A stretch of DNA of 64,000 nt, from assembly GCA_019636755.1 (NCBI GenBank), contig JAHBWZ010000010.1, positions 58,643-122,642 on the forward strand, in the 5' to 3' direction. Below, piece by piece: positions 56,194 through 64,000 of the stretch. This stretch comes from Phycisphaeraceae bacterium (GTDB lineage Bacteria > Planctomycetota > Phycisphaerae > Phycisphaerales > SM1A02). Both the position numbers and the translations under genes were made by a program. The first letter of the stretch is position 1. Every line of letters begins with the position of its first letter. The notes below the pieces were generated by a model. The model saw only the letters and a list, made by a program, of their open reading frames with translations. It did no database searches and was not told the origin of the DNA.

Positions 56194-58019
56194 TCCGAGT
56201 CCCCCTCCAGTTCCGCCTGGTAGCGCCGCATGAGCCGCCCGCGCGTGACCAGGCCGATGACCTCGCCCCCGGCCTGGTCATGCACGACCGCCAGCGTCTC
56301 GACCTCGTGTCCGGCGAAGCGCTCCATGACGATGTCCAGCGTGTCCTCCGGCGTCACCGTCGGAAGATCGTCGCGCAGCAGTTCCGCGACCTGCAGCAGC
56401 GGCACCGCCTCGCGATAGACGAGCGTCTGCCGAAGATCCCCGCTGGTCACGAGACCCAGATAGCGGTTGCGGGCGTCGATCACCACGAAGTCGTGCACGC
56501 CCAGGCGCTCGCTCAGTTCCAGCAGCCGCGCCGCGGAGTCCGTCTGGCGGACGAAGACAGGTGGCAGCAGCGGAACGTCGGACACGGTGATCCGGCGCAG
56601 CACCGTGAAATCGCTCATGCCGCCCAGGCGGATACCCGCCGCCGCCAGCGGGGCGGTGTAGGCGCTCTCCCGGTAGACCAGTCGCGCGATGATGGTGGAG
56701 ATCACGGCGGCGAACATCAGCGGAAGGATGATCTCGTAGCTGCGGGTCACCTCGTACACGAGGAAGATCCCGGTCATCGGCGCGTGGCTCGTCGCGGCGA
56801 CCATCGCGGCCATGCCGACCAGCGCGTAGTGCGCGGGACTCGCCGCCGGCGCAAGCGCGAACTGGGTCACGATCCAGCCGCACGCGCCGCCCACCGCCGC
56901 ACCCAGCAGGAGCGACGGCGCGAAGAGGCCGCCCGCGCCGCCGGAGCCGATCGTGAGACAGGTCGCGACGACCTTCAGCAGTGCGAGCAGGATGATGCCC
57001 GTCACCAGGAACTCGACGGGACGCAGCGCGTACTTCCCGCCGGACCACGCGAAGTAGAAGTCCGGATTGAGCAGGTTCCGCGTCACCTCGTAGCCGTTGC
57101 CGTAGAACCCCGGAACACCCGCCTCCCCGGGCGAAAGGGCCAGGTGCAGGATGCCGAGAATCGCGAGGACCGTCGCGCCGGCGGCCGGGCGCAGCACCGA
57201 CGGCAGGCGCAGCCGGCGGAAGAACGCGCTGACGATCATCAGCGACCGGACGAAGAGCGCCGCGAACACGCCGCAGATGACGCCGAGCCCCAGGTAGTTC
57301 GGGATCTCGTACCACGAGAATGCCCCGACACTGAAGTCCTGGCCGCGGGCGAAGAGCGCCTGGCTGCCGAGCACGCCCTGCGTCACGGTCGCGCTGATCA
57401 CCGCCGAGACGACGATCGGCGTGAACGTCCGCAGCGAGAAGTCGCGCAGCATGATCTCCATCACGAAGAACACGCCCGCGATCGGCGCGTTGAAGACCGA
57501 CGCGATCCCCGCCGCCGCGCCGCATCCCAGCAGCGTCGCCACCCCCTTCGTGTTGGCCCCGATGATCTGCCCCGTGCGCGACCCGATCACCGCGCCGATC
57601 GTCGCGATCGGCCCCTCCGCCCCCGCCGATCCGCCGGAGCCGATCGTGCAGGTCGCCGCCGCCCACTTCCGGATGCCGAAGGAGAGCGGCAGCCGGGCAC
57701 GCTCGCGGTGGATCGCGTGCAGCACGCGCGAGACGCCGCTGCCGACACCCGGGGCCGGGATCAGGTGCTGGATGGTGCCGGCCAGGAGGGCGCCGGCGAT
57801 GGGGAACACGGGAATCACCCACCAGAGGTGCGCCGGTTCGAGCGCTGACCCCTGCTCCGCCAGCCAGTGCAGCGGCATGATGAACGCCATGGCGACCCCG
57901 CTCATCAGGAGGCCGATGAGCACGGCCATCGCCAGGATGGTCCATTCGCGCCCGACGCCCAGCCGCGCGGCGAGGCGGGCGGACATCCGGAGCGGGCGCT
58001 GGGGGGCGTCGGGTGGCAT
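56190..58019 (-). CDS. ClC-type chloride channel or transporter with CBS domains
   Basis: The protein has 609 residues. The pore motifs are PGVGSGVSRVLHA (GSGIP-like), GSGGSAGAEGPIATIGA (GREGP-like, with the gating Glu present), ASVFNAPIAGVFFVMEI and GAGGLFAPSLLLGAA (GxFxP). A pair of CBS domains occupies the last 130 or so residues (VLRRITVSDVPLL..., VAELLRDDLPTVTPEDTLDIVMERFAGHEVETLAVV in outline). The start at 58019 precedes the first membrane segment; the ATG at MSARLA, twelve residues on, is an alternative. It overlaps rnpA by 4 bp. Confidence 0.92.
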   Translation of the reverse strand: MPPDAPQRPLRMSARLAARLGVGREWTILAMAVLIGLLMSGVAMAFIMPLHWLAEQGSALEPAHLWWVIPVFPIAGALLAGTIQHLIPAPGVGSGVSRVLHAIHRERARLPLSFGIRKWAAATCTIGSGGSAGAEGPIATIGAVIGSRTGQIIGANTKGVATLLGCGAAAGIASVFNAPIAGVFFVMEIMLRDFSLRTFTPIVVSAVISATVTQGVLGSQALFARGQDFSVGAFSWYEIPNYLGLGVICGVFAALFVRSLMIVSAFFRRLRLPSVLRPAAGATVLAILGILHLALSPGEAGVPGFYGNGYEVTRNLLNPDFYFAWSGGKYALRPVEFLVTGIILLALLKVVATCLTIGSGGAGGLFAPSLLLGAAVGGACGWIVTQFALAPAASPAHYALVGMAAMVAATSHAPMTGIFLVYEVTRSYEIILPLMFAAVISTIIARLVYRESAYTAPLAAAGIRLGGMSDFTVLRRITVSDVPLLPPVFVRQTDSAARLLELSERLGVHDFVVIDARNRYLGLVTSGDLRQTLVYREAVPLLQVAELLRDDLPTVTPEDTLDIVMERFAGHEVETLAVVHDQAGGEVIGLVTRGRLMRRYQAELEGDSE

Positions 58020-58174
58020 GGTCCGGGCTGATGCGGGCAGGTGGGCGAGTGAGCCGGTGAGGACGTGCCGTGATCCGGGCGGTTCCCGTCGCGGCGCGGG
58101 CACCCGGATCCCCGATCCTCCGCGAGATCGGCCAGATGCAGCCCCGGGACTGCACGATTCACCGGTGCCGGCGG

Positions 58175-58180
58175 TATACT
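58175..58180 (+). promoter_or_regulatory. -10 box upstream of rpoZ
   Basis: TATACT is one of the better -10 matches in the window. It would give an rpoZ leader of about 120 nt. The -35 is weak. Confidence 0.4.
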
Positions 58181-58306
58181 CGCCGATTCGCGCGGATGGG
58201 GGAGGATGCCCCCGGACAGGCCGGCCGGGATGCCTCCCGGTCCCCCGTCGGCCTCGCGCCGGACCGCGCTGCCCCGCCGACGGCCGAACCAAGGACTGCA
58301 CGCCGC

Positions 58307-58522
58307 ATGATCGAGACTCTCAAGAGCGACGAGATCGTCAACAGGCTTGGTGGGCGCTTCAAGCTCACCGCCCTTGTCCAGCGCCGACTGAAGGAACTCA
58401 TCGTGGACGGCGCCCGACCCCTCGTCGATCGCGACGGACGGACCGACCTGGAACTGGTGATCGAGGAGATCCGCCAGGGCAAGATCGAGCCCGACTTCTC
58501 GGAGACCGGCTACACGCCCTGA
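58307..58522 (+). CDS. rpoZ: DNA-directed RNA polymerase omega subunit
   Basis: The protein has 71 residues, starting MIETLKSDEIVNRLGGRFKL. The LGGRFKLTALVQRRLKEL and ELVIEEIRQGKIEPDFSE blocks match planctomycete-type omega proteins. Omega binds the C-terminal part of beta-prime and helps assemble the polymerase. The frame is open upstream but the family begins at this ATG. coaC follows after 87 bp. Confidence 0.87.
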   Translation: MIETLKSDEIVNRLGGRFKLTALVQRRLKELIVDGARPLVDRDGRTDLELVIEEIRQGKIEPDFSETGYTP

Positions 58523-58609
58523 GCCGCGCCGCCGGGTGCACGCCGATGCGGACCGCGGCTGACGATCGGACGGCGGCGCGCCCGTGACGCGCGGAGGCCC
58601 GCTCGCGCC

Positions 58610-59209
58610 ATGAACGACGGCAGCGCCTCGACGACCGCACCGGCCGGACCCGGACCGCACCCGCGGGTGCTGATCGGTGTCTGCGGCGGCATCGCCGCGT
58701 ACAAGGTGTGCTCTCTCGTCAGCGCGCTGGTCCAGCACCGCATCGACACCGTCGTCGCCATGACCGCCGAAGCGGCGGCGTTCGTGACGCCGCTGACGTT
58801 CGAGTCGCTCTCCGGGCGGCCCGTCATCACGTCGCCGTGGGATCGTTCGCATGCCTCGGATCCGCAGCACGTGGCGCTGGCGCGCTCGCTGGACGCCGCG
58901 CTGATCGCGCCGTGCACGATGCACATGCTCGCGAAACTCGCGCACGGATTCGCGGACGACGCGGTCAGCCTGGTCCTCTCCGTCGTGGATCGGCGTCGCG
59001 TCCCGGTGCTGCTGGCGCCGTCGATGAACGCGGACATGCTCGCCCAGCCCGCCACGCAGCGGAACCTGGAACGGCTGCGCGCCGACGGGTTCTCCATCAT
59101 CGAGCCCGCGAGCGGCTGGCAGGCCTGCCGGACCGACGGCGCGGGCCGGCTGCCGGAGCCCGAGGCGCTCCTGGCCGCGCTCGCACAGGTGCTCCCGGCC
59201 GCGGGGTGA
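58610..59209 (+). CDS. Phosphopantothenoylcysteine decarboxylase-type flavoprotein (stand-alone CoaC)
   Basis: The protein has 199 residues and decarboxylates phosphopantothenoylcysteine in CoA biosynthesis. Visible blocks are VLIGVCGGIAAYKVCSLV (FMN phosphate site), the catalytic His in QHVALARSLDAALIAPCT, LAKLAHGFADD and the substrate-clamp APSMNADML (PxMNxxM). There is no CoaB domain after it, so this is the separate form. The Pro/Ala/Gly-rich first 17 residues precede the domain. Some relatives in this fold act on other Cys peptides. Confidence 0.88.
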   Translation: MNDGSASTTAPAGPGPHPRVLIGVCGGIAAYKVCSLVSALVQHRIDTVVAMTAEAAAFVTPLTFESLSGRPVITSPWDRSHASDPQHVALARSLDAALIAPCTMHMLAKLAHGFADDAVSLVLSVVDRRRVPVLLAPSMNADMLAQPATQRNLERLRADGFSIIEPASGWQACRTDGAGRLPEPEALLAALAQVLPAAG

Positions 59210-59253
59210 CCGGCGGCCCGGCGCGCCGGGGCGCGCAGGGCCCGGCCGGGGGG

Positions 59254-59281
59254 TGGACAACCGCGGAAGTGGCCCCATACT
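59254..59281 (+). promoter_or_regulatory. Candidate promoter of the Cys-rich repeat gene
   Basis: TGGACA at 59254-59259 and CATACT at 59276-59281 are 16 nt apart. The leader to the ATG at 59401 would be about 110 nt. Confidence 0.35.
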
Positions 59282-59400
59282 GAGGCTGCTGTGGTGCGGC
59301 CGGCATGGACGCGGACGGCCCGGGGCCTCATCTCGTCGTGGGGGCGCGACACGCGCCCCCGCGGATCGAACCGACTCGGGACGCCTCTGCCGGAGACCGC

Positions 59401-61068
59401 ATGACTATGGGACGCACCACCGCCCTCCTGCTATCGATGCTCGTTGCTGCCGGCGCCACCGGCGCGGCACCGGATCCGTCGGCCGCGCGCCCTGCGCCCT
59501 CCGATCCGTTCGAGGGGCGCTCCACGATCGAGATCCCGCTGCGCGTGCGCTCCGCCGGCATCCTCCCCGCGCCGGTCGTGCTGCCGCCGGGCGAAGGCGG
59601 CGGTCACGCGGGCGGCGCCGCGGCGGGCGACTGCCCGCCCACGATCGCGACGCACACCGATGCCAGTTTCGGAGGCGGCGCATACAACCTGCAGGGCGGC
59701 TTCGCGCAGCAGGAGATCGCCGCGTGCTCGTACATCCTGCCCGCCAGCGCGTTCCCGCTCATCCTGGAGAGTGCCGAGATGATCTTCGGCACGCAGAACA
59801 CGACTGTCACGACCACGACGCAGTGGACCTTCTTCGTGTGGGAGGGTCTGCCGAGCACGGGCAACCTGGTCGCGCAGTTCAGTTCCGACGGCACCATCCT
59901 GCCGCACATCGTGATCCCGCCGGGCACGAACGGCGTCAACGTGATGGTCTTCGTGGATCCCGGTGATCCGGAGCAGATCGTCATCCAGAACGACGGGTCC
60001 AACACGTTCTCGATCGGCTACCGGATCGACGTGCACAACAACCAGACGCAGAACCCCTGTTTCGTCGCGCCGCCGAGTACAAGCAACGCGTTCCCGGCGA
60101 CGGACACGAGCGGCCTGCAGAACGCCGCGAACAACTGGCTCTACGGCGTGAACTGCGGAAGCTTCGGCTGCCCGGCCAACGGCGGCTGGGCGCGGTTCTC
60201 CCAACTCCCCTTCTACTGCCTTCCTTCAGGTGACTGGGTGATGCGCGCCACGTGGCGCTCGGTCAACTGCACGCCGCTGTTCGGCGCGTGCTGCCTGCCC
60301 ACCGGTCTCTGCGAGATCCGGTCGCAGGCATCGTGCACGGCCTCCGGCGGCACCTACCAGGGCGACAACGTGCAGTGCGGGCAGGTCTCCTGTCCGCCGG
60401 CCAGCGGCGCGTGCTGCTTCGGCTTCGAGTGCCAGCCCGGCGTCACGCAGGATGGCTGCGTGGGCGCGGGCGGCGTCTGGCAGGGCGCCGCGTCCACGTG
60501 CGGCGCGTCCACCTGCAACGAGGGCGGCGCGTGCTGCTTCCCGCAGAGCGGCGGCTGCCTCGACCTGACCGCCTCCGCGTGCCAGACCGCCGGCGGTCAG
60601 TTCGTCGCAGGACAGGTCTGCGCCTCGTACGTCTGCTTCCCCGCGGGATCCTGCTGCTTCCCCGACGGCTCATGCCAGGACAGCCGCGGCGCCGGCATGA
60701 CTCCCGAGGCGTGCATCGCGCTGGGCGGCACGTTCCAGGGCGACGGGACCGCGTGCGGAACGACCACCTGCCCGATCGCGCCCGGCGCGTGCTGCTTCGA
60801 GGCCACCGGCGGGTGCCTGGTGCTCGCGCCGGCGAATTGCCAGGTCGCCGGCGGCGTGTTCGGCGGCGGCGGGACGACCTGCCCCGACGGCTGCCTGCCC
60901 GACTGCCCGTTCGACCTGGACGAAAGCGGCGACATCGGCTTCGGCGATGTCCTGATCATCCTCGGCACGTGGGGCCCGTGCGCGGGCTGCCCGGAGGACC
61001 TGGACGGCGACGGTGAAGTCGGCTTCGGCGACGCGCTGCTGCTGCTGAGCAACTGGGGTCCGTGCTGA
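59401..61068 (+). CDS. Secreted protein with five GACC Cys-rich repeats and dockerin-like end
   Basis: The protein has 555 residues. The signal peptide is MTMGRTTALLLSMLVAAGATG. Residues about 60-280 form a beta-rich domain. From about residue 295 five repeats of the type GACC-x5-C-x7-C-x13-C-x4-C follow, giving six cysteines each and likely three disulfides. The C-terminus has two EF-hand-like dockerin-type repeats, DLDESGDIGFGDVLIILGTWGPC and DLDGDGEVGFGDALLLLSNWGPC. The repeat type is common in Phycisphaerae secretomes; function unknown. A strong hairpin lies downstream. Confidence 0.84.
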   Translation: MTMGRTTALLLSMLVAAGATGAAPDPSAARPAPSDPFEGRSTIEIPLRVRSAGILPAPVVLPPGEGGGHAGGAAAGDCPPTIATHTDASFGGGAYNLQGGFAQQEIAACSYILPASAFPLILESAEMIFGTQNTTVTTTTQWTFFVWEGLPSTGNLVAQFSSDGTILPHIVIPPGTNGVNVMVFVDPGDPEQIVIQNDGSNTFSIGYRIDVHNNQTQNPCFVAPPSTSNAFPATDTSGLQNAANNWLYGVNCGSFGCPANGGWARFSQLPFYCLPSGDWVMRATWRSVNCTPLFGACCLPTGLCEIRSQASCTASGGTYQGDNVQCGQVSCPPASGACCFGFECQPGVTQDGCVGAGGVWQGAASTCGASTCNEGGACCFPQSGGCLDLTASACQTAGGQFVAGQVCASYVCFPAGSCCFPDGSCQDSRGAGMTPEACIALGGTFQGDGTACGTTTCPIAPGACCFEATGGCLVLAPANCQVAGGVFGGGGTTCPDGCLPDCPFDLDESGDIGFGDVLIILGTWGPCAGCPEDLDGDGEVGFGDALLLLSNWGPC

Positions 61069-61096
61069 CGACCCCGGCGAGTTCTCCCGGATCCTG

Positions 61097-61134
61097 TCGT
61101 GGCGGCGCGGCCTCGCGCCGCCACGATACTTTCT
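61097..61134 (+). terminator. Terminator-like hairpin after the Cys-rich repeat gene
   Basis: A perfect 13-bp stem TCGTGGCGGCGCG with loop GCCT and its complement lies at 61097-61126, followed by TACTTTCT. It starts 29 bp after the stop codon. The T-tract is short, so intrinsic termination is likely but not certain. Confidence 0.65.
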
Positions 61135-61204
61135 GGAGTCGTCGGGCCCCCGTGCGGGGAGACCGGGCCGCAGACGACGCACGCCTATGGACGCTGGCGT
61201 CCCC

Positions 61205-62580
61205 GCATCCCGTTGCGCGCAGGAGGGTTGTTGTGGGCAGCCGGCGCGCGAGGGGTGGTGTCTTCGCGCATGGGGGCCAGGGTCGCGCGCTGAGGATGTC
61301 CGGCGACGATGGCGCGTCCGGCGCGGCGCGTCCGTGATCGCGTTGTTGCGCGTCAAGACGTTCCCCGGATCCTCCATCCGCGAGGGGGGTTGCAGGGGGG
61401 CGCTTCAGCCCCCCTGCGTTCGCGCGCGCCGAAGGCGCGATCGTGCACGGCGGAGTGCCCTGGTGCATCGCCACGGTCACTGGCTCGTCCATGCTCGGTT
61501 GTGCGCACGCTCGCTCGCTCGATGTCTTCCAAGGACTCGGATTGACCTCGGATGTCCCTGGATCCTGATGACCTTCGTCCGGGGGCGCGAGCGCAGGGGG
61601 GGCTGAGGCCCCCCCTGCAACCCCCCGGCGCGCAGGAAGGTGGCGGTGGCCAGCCGGCGCGCGAGGGGTGGTGTCTTCGCGCACGGGGTTCTGCGCCGCG
61701 CGCTGAGGACCTCCGGCGACGTTGGCTCGTCCGCGCGACGCGTTCGCGACCGATGCGTTGCGCGCCAAGGCACACCCGGGATCCTCCATCCGCGAGGGGG
61801 GTTGCAGGGGGGCGCTTCAGCCCCCCTGCGCTCGCGCGCGCCGAAGGCGCGATCGTGCACGGCGGAGTGCCCTGGTGCATCGCCACGGTCACTGGCTCGT
61901 CCATGCTCGGTTGCGCGCACGCACGCTCGCTCGATGTCTTCCAAGGACTCGGGTTGACCTCGGATGTCCCTGGATCCTGATGACCTTCGTCCGGGGGCGC
62001 GAGCGCAGGGGGGGCTGAGGCCCCCCCTGCAACCCCCTTGCGCGCATGAAGGTGGCGGTGGTCAGCCGGCGCGCGAGGGGTGGTGTCTTCGCGCACGGGG
62101 TTCTGCGCCGCGCGCTGAGGACCTCCGGCGACGTCGGCTCGTCCGCGCGACGCGTTCGCGACCGATGCGTTGCGCGCCAAGGCACACCCGGGATCCTCCA
62201 TCCGCGAGGGGGGTTGCAGGGGGGCGCTTCAGCCCCCCTGCGCTCGCGCGGCCAGGAAGCGCGAACAGTCACGGCGCAAACGCCCGCGTGCATCGTCAAG
62301 GTCAATGACTCGCGCACGGGCGCGCGAGAGACCGCTCGCTCGATGACTTTCGAGGACCGCGATTGCCATCTGGACTCCCTGATCACTTCGGCTTCCGTAC
62401 GGTGACGCGAGCGCAGGGGGGGCTGAGGCCCCCCCTGCAACCCCCTTGCGCGCAGGCGGGTGGCGGTGGTCAGCCGGCGCGCGAGGGGTGGTGTCTGGTC
62501 GCGCATCGGGTCGCGTCGAGGCGGTCGGTATCGGGAGGCCCTTCTGGCAGCACGGCGCGTCCGGGAGCACCCGGTTGCGA
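61205..62580 (+). repeat. Repeat array C: six alternating palindromic modules
   Basis: Palindromes are at 61392-61417, 61593-61618, 61804-61829, 62005-62030, 62216-62241 and 62413-62438, alternating P2 and P1. Spacings are 201, 211, 201, 211 and 197 bp. Most spacer sequence is shared with array A. The array lies between the two Cys-rich repeat genes. Its right end (62508-62580) matches the right end of array A. No gene is seen in 61069-62887; the stretch after 62580 is unrecognised and includes a run of G (62703-62709). Confidence 0.87.
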
Positions 62581-62876
62581 GCCAGGTTGCTCGATGGATC
62601 TCCGGCGCGACGGCGCGTCCGCACCATCCCGAAGAGGTGGTCTTCGATCCAGGGGATTCGGGAGAAGCCCGACGCCCCCGGGGCGTGGACGGGCGCTTCC
62701 CCCGGGGGGGGACGCCCTCGGCCTGACCCCGGGAAGGGACGATCACGCCTTCGGCGTGCTGGTCTGCAGGCGATACACACGCCTGTCGCCGGCGAAACAC
62801 GCCACTCGGAGGCCCGGACCACCCGGACAGAGGTCGGACGACCGCGTTTTTGTTTCTGAATTCTCCGCGCCGCCGG

Positions 62877-62882
62877 TACGCT
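62877..62882 (+). promoter_or_regulatory. Possible -10 box of the second Cys-rich gene
   Basis: TACGCT lies 5 nt before an in-frame ATG at 62888 and about 87 nt before the preferred TTG start. Confidence 0.3.
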
Positions 62883-62968
62883 GGCCCATGGGGAACGACT
62901 CGCCCCGCGGTCCCGCCCGGATCGTCCGTGCGGCCGGTGGGGGGAGGTCGAGGCAGGAGGGGATCGCC

Positions 62969-64000
62969 TTGATCATCGCTCGATCGGTCGTGGTGCGCGC
63001 CATGTCGCGTCGCTGTCGTGTCCATGTGCTCGCGCTCGTCCTCGTCGCGCCGCTCATCGCCGCGCACCCGGCCCATGCCGGATCCGAGGACACAACGGTC
63101 GTCACGGGCGCCTGCTGCCTCTTTCAGACGATGCAATGCCTGGAGGTCGCGGAGCAGGCGTGCATCAACCAGGGAGGCGTCTACCTGGGTGACGGCACGA
63201 CGTGCGACGAGTCGGTCTGCGTTCCCGGCGCGTGCTGCCTCTTCGATGTCGATGACCTGTCCTCCGGCGCACCGGGCCCGTCTCCCACGCCATGCGTGCC
63301 GGTGATCGAGTCCGCGTGCATCAGCATGGGCGGCGTCTTCCAGGGCACGGGCATACCGTGCGCGCCCTTCACCTGCGACACGGCCGCCTGCTGCCTGCCG
63401 CAGGGTGGCTGCACCGTGACGACGGCGCTCGGATGCAGTGCCCTCGGCGGCGAATATTTCCCGGCGAACGCACTGTGCGTCCCGGGGTTCTGCGAGCCGG
63501 CGGCGTGCTGCCTCCCGCAGGGCGGCTGCACGCTCGCCACGCAGCCCGAGTGTGCCGGACTCGGTGGCCTGTTCCTCCCGAACAGCCCGACGTGCGATGG
63601 CGCGAGCTGTGACCGCGGACCCGTGGATGTTGCCTGCTGCCTGCCCGACGGCTCGTGCGAGGAGTACGCCACGGAGACGCTCTGCATCGCCGCCGGCGGA
63701 ACGCCGCAGTCACCCGGCACGGCATGCGCTGCCGCCGACTGTCCGGTCCTGCCGATCGCCTGCTGCTTCCCCGACGGATCGTGCGAGACGATGCTCGCGG
63801 AAGACTGCACCGCGGCCGGCGGCGCGCCGCAGCCCGCGCCGTTCGACTGCGGCGCGGTGTCGTGCGGCGATGTCGTGCTCGCGTGCTGCCTGCCCGACGG
63901 CTCGTGTGCCGAGATCACCATCGACGACTGCGCCGCAGCCGGCGGCGCGGCGCAGGGAATCGGGTCGGCGTGCGTCAAGGTCGACTGCCCGCCGCCTCCC
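62969..64000 (+). CDS. Secreted protein with at least seven GACC Cys-rich repeats (cut by window edge)
   Basis: 344 codons are visible and the frame is open at the right edge. TTG at 62969 is chosen because AGGAGG lies 8 nt upstream. An in-frame ATG at 62888 (with TACGCT 5 nt before it) or ATG 63002 are alternatives. All contain the signal sequence LALVLVAPLIAAHPAHA. Seven six-Cys repeats (GACC/AACC-type) follow from about residue 45, for example CCLPQGGCTVTTALGC and CCLPDGSCEEYATETLC. Repeats later in the protein start VACC, IACC or LACC. A dockerin-like end may lie beyond the window. Confidence 0.8.
   Translation, partial: MIIARSVVVRAMSRRCRVHVLALVLVAPLIAAHPAHAGSEDTTVVTGACCLFQTMQCLEVAEQACINQGGVYLGDGTTCDESVCVPGACCLFDVDDLSSGAPGPSPTPCVPVIESACISMGGVFQGTGIPCAPFTCDTAACCLPQGGCTVTTALGCSALGGEYFPANALCVPGFCEPAACCLPQGGCTLATQPECAGLGGLFLPNSPTCDGASCDRGPVDVACCLPDGSCEEYATETLCIAAGGTPQSPGTACAAADCPVLPIACCFPDGSCETMLAEDCTAAGGAPQPAPFDCGAVSCGDVVLACCLPDGSCAEITIDDCAAAGGAAQGIGSACVKVDCPPPP

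Noticed and set aside
61205..62580. Integron cassette array with attC sites
   Set aside because: Palindromes lack R-box GTTRRRY/core features, spacers carry no coding cassettes and no integrase is in the window.

Overview
The window is very GC-rich bacterial chromosome with dense, often overlapping genes. It most likely comes from a Phycisphaerae-like planctomycete. Pointers are secreted proteins built from six-cysteine GACC repeats and ending in dockerin-like repeats (NWGPC), C-terminal anchors of the VP-x-P / transmembrane / poly-Arg type, a prepilin-like protein with a long leader, an omega subunit starting MIETLKSDEIVNRLGGRFKLTAL, and the MoxR-DUF58-Bat cluster. The lineage call is inference from protein flavour; no rRNA is present.

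Layout. 1-6.9 kb: aconitase (cut by the left edge), a DUF457 membrane protein, tRNA-Met, rimO, a VTT membrane protein and an unknown membrane protein. 6.9-11.8 kb: histidine utilisation genes hutH-hutU-hutI. 12.1-15.0 kb: a thioester-domain surface protein, repeat array A and a frameshifted surface-protein gene. 15.0-26.7 kb: tyrA, asnB, a DAACS symporter, trxB, an unknown secreted protein, then an overlapping run (aminotransferase, small ORF, gmhA-like, transglutaminase). 26.8-27.6 kb: repeat array B. 27.7-33.0 kb: a Gld-type ABC operon (ATPase, permease, GldG-like, DUF4340). 33.0-34.9 kb: a GAF-receiver protein. 35-45 kb: moxR, DUF58, a BatD-like protein, batA-E and prmC. 45-52.7 kb: a TPR protein, small unknowns, a methyltransferase, a DUF6398 protein, a folD variant, a secreted unknown and an SRAP protein. 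52.9-59.2 kb: ispG, a pilin-like gene, yidD-rnpA-clc, rpoZ and coaC. 59.4-64 kb: two Cys-rich repeat proteins on either side of repeat array C.

Three things stand out. (1) Three intergenic arrays (A, B, C) carry fifteen copies of one G/C-rich palindromic module. The copies alternate in orientation and sit about 200-215 bp apart, with conserved but mosaic spacers. I do not recognise this element. (2) Many genes have a TAnnnT hexamer 6-11 nt before the start codon and no Shine-Dalgarno, which suggests frequent leaderless transcription. (3) Several enzymes have altered key residues or tails: FolD has lost three catalytic residues, the GAF-receiver protein has a histidine-kinase dimerisation motif without its histidine, and HutI ends in an acidic tail encoded by a trinucleotide-like run.
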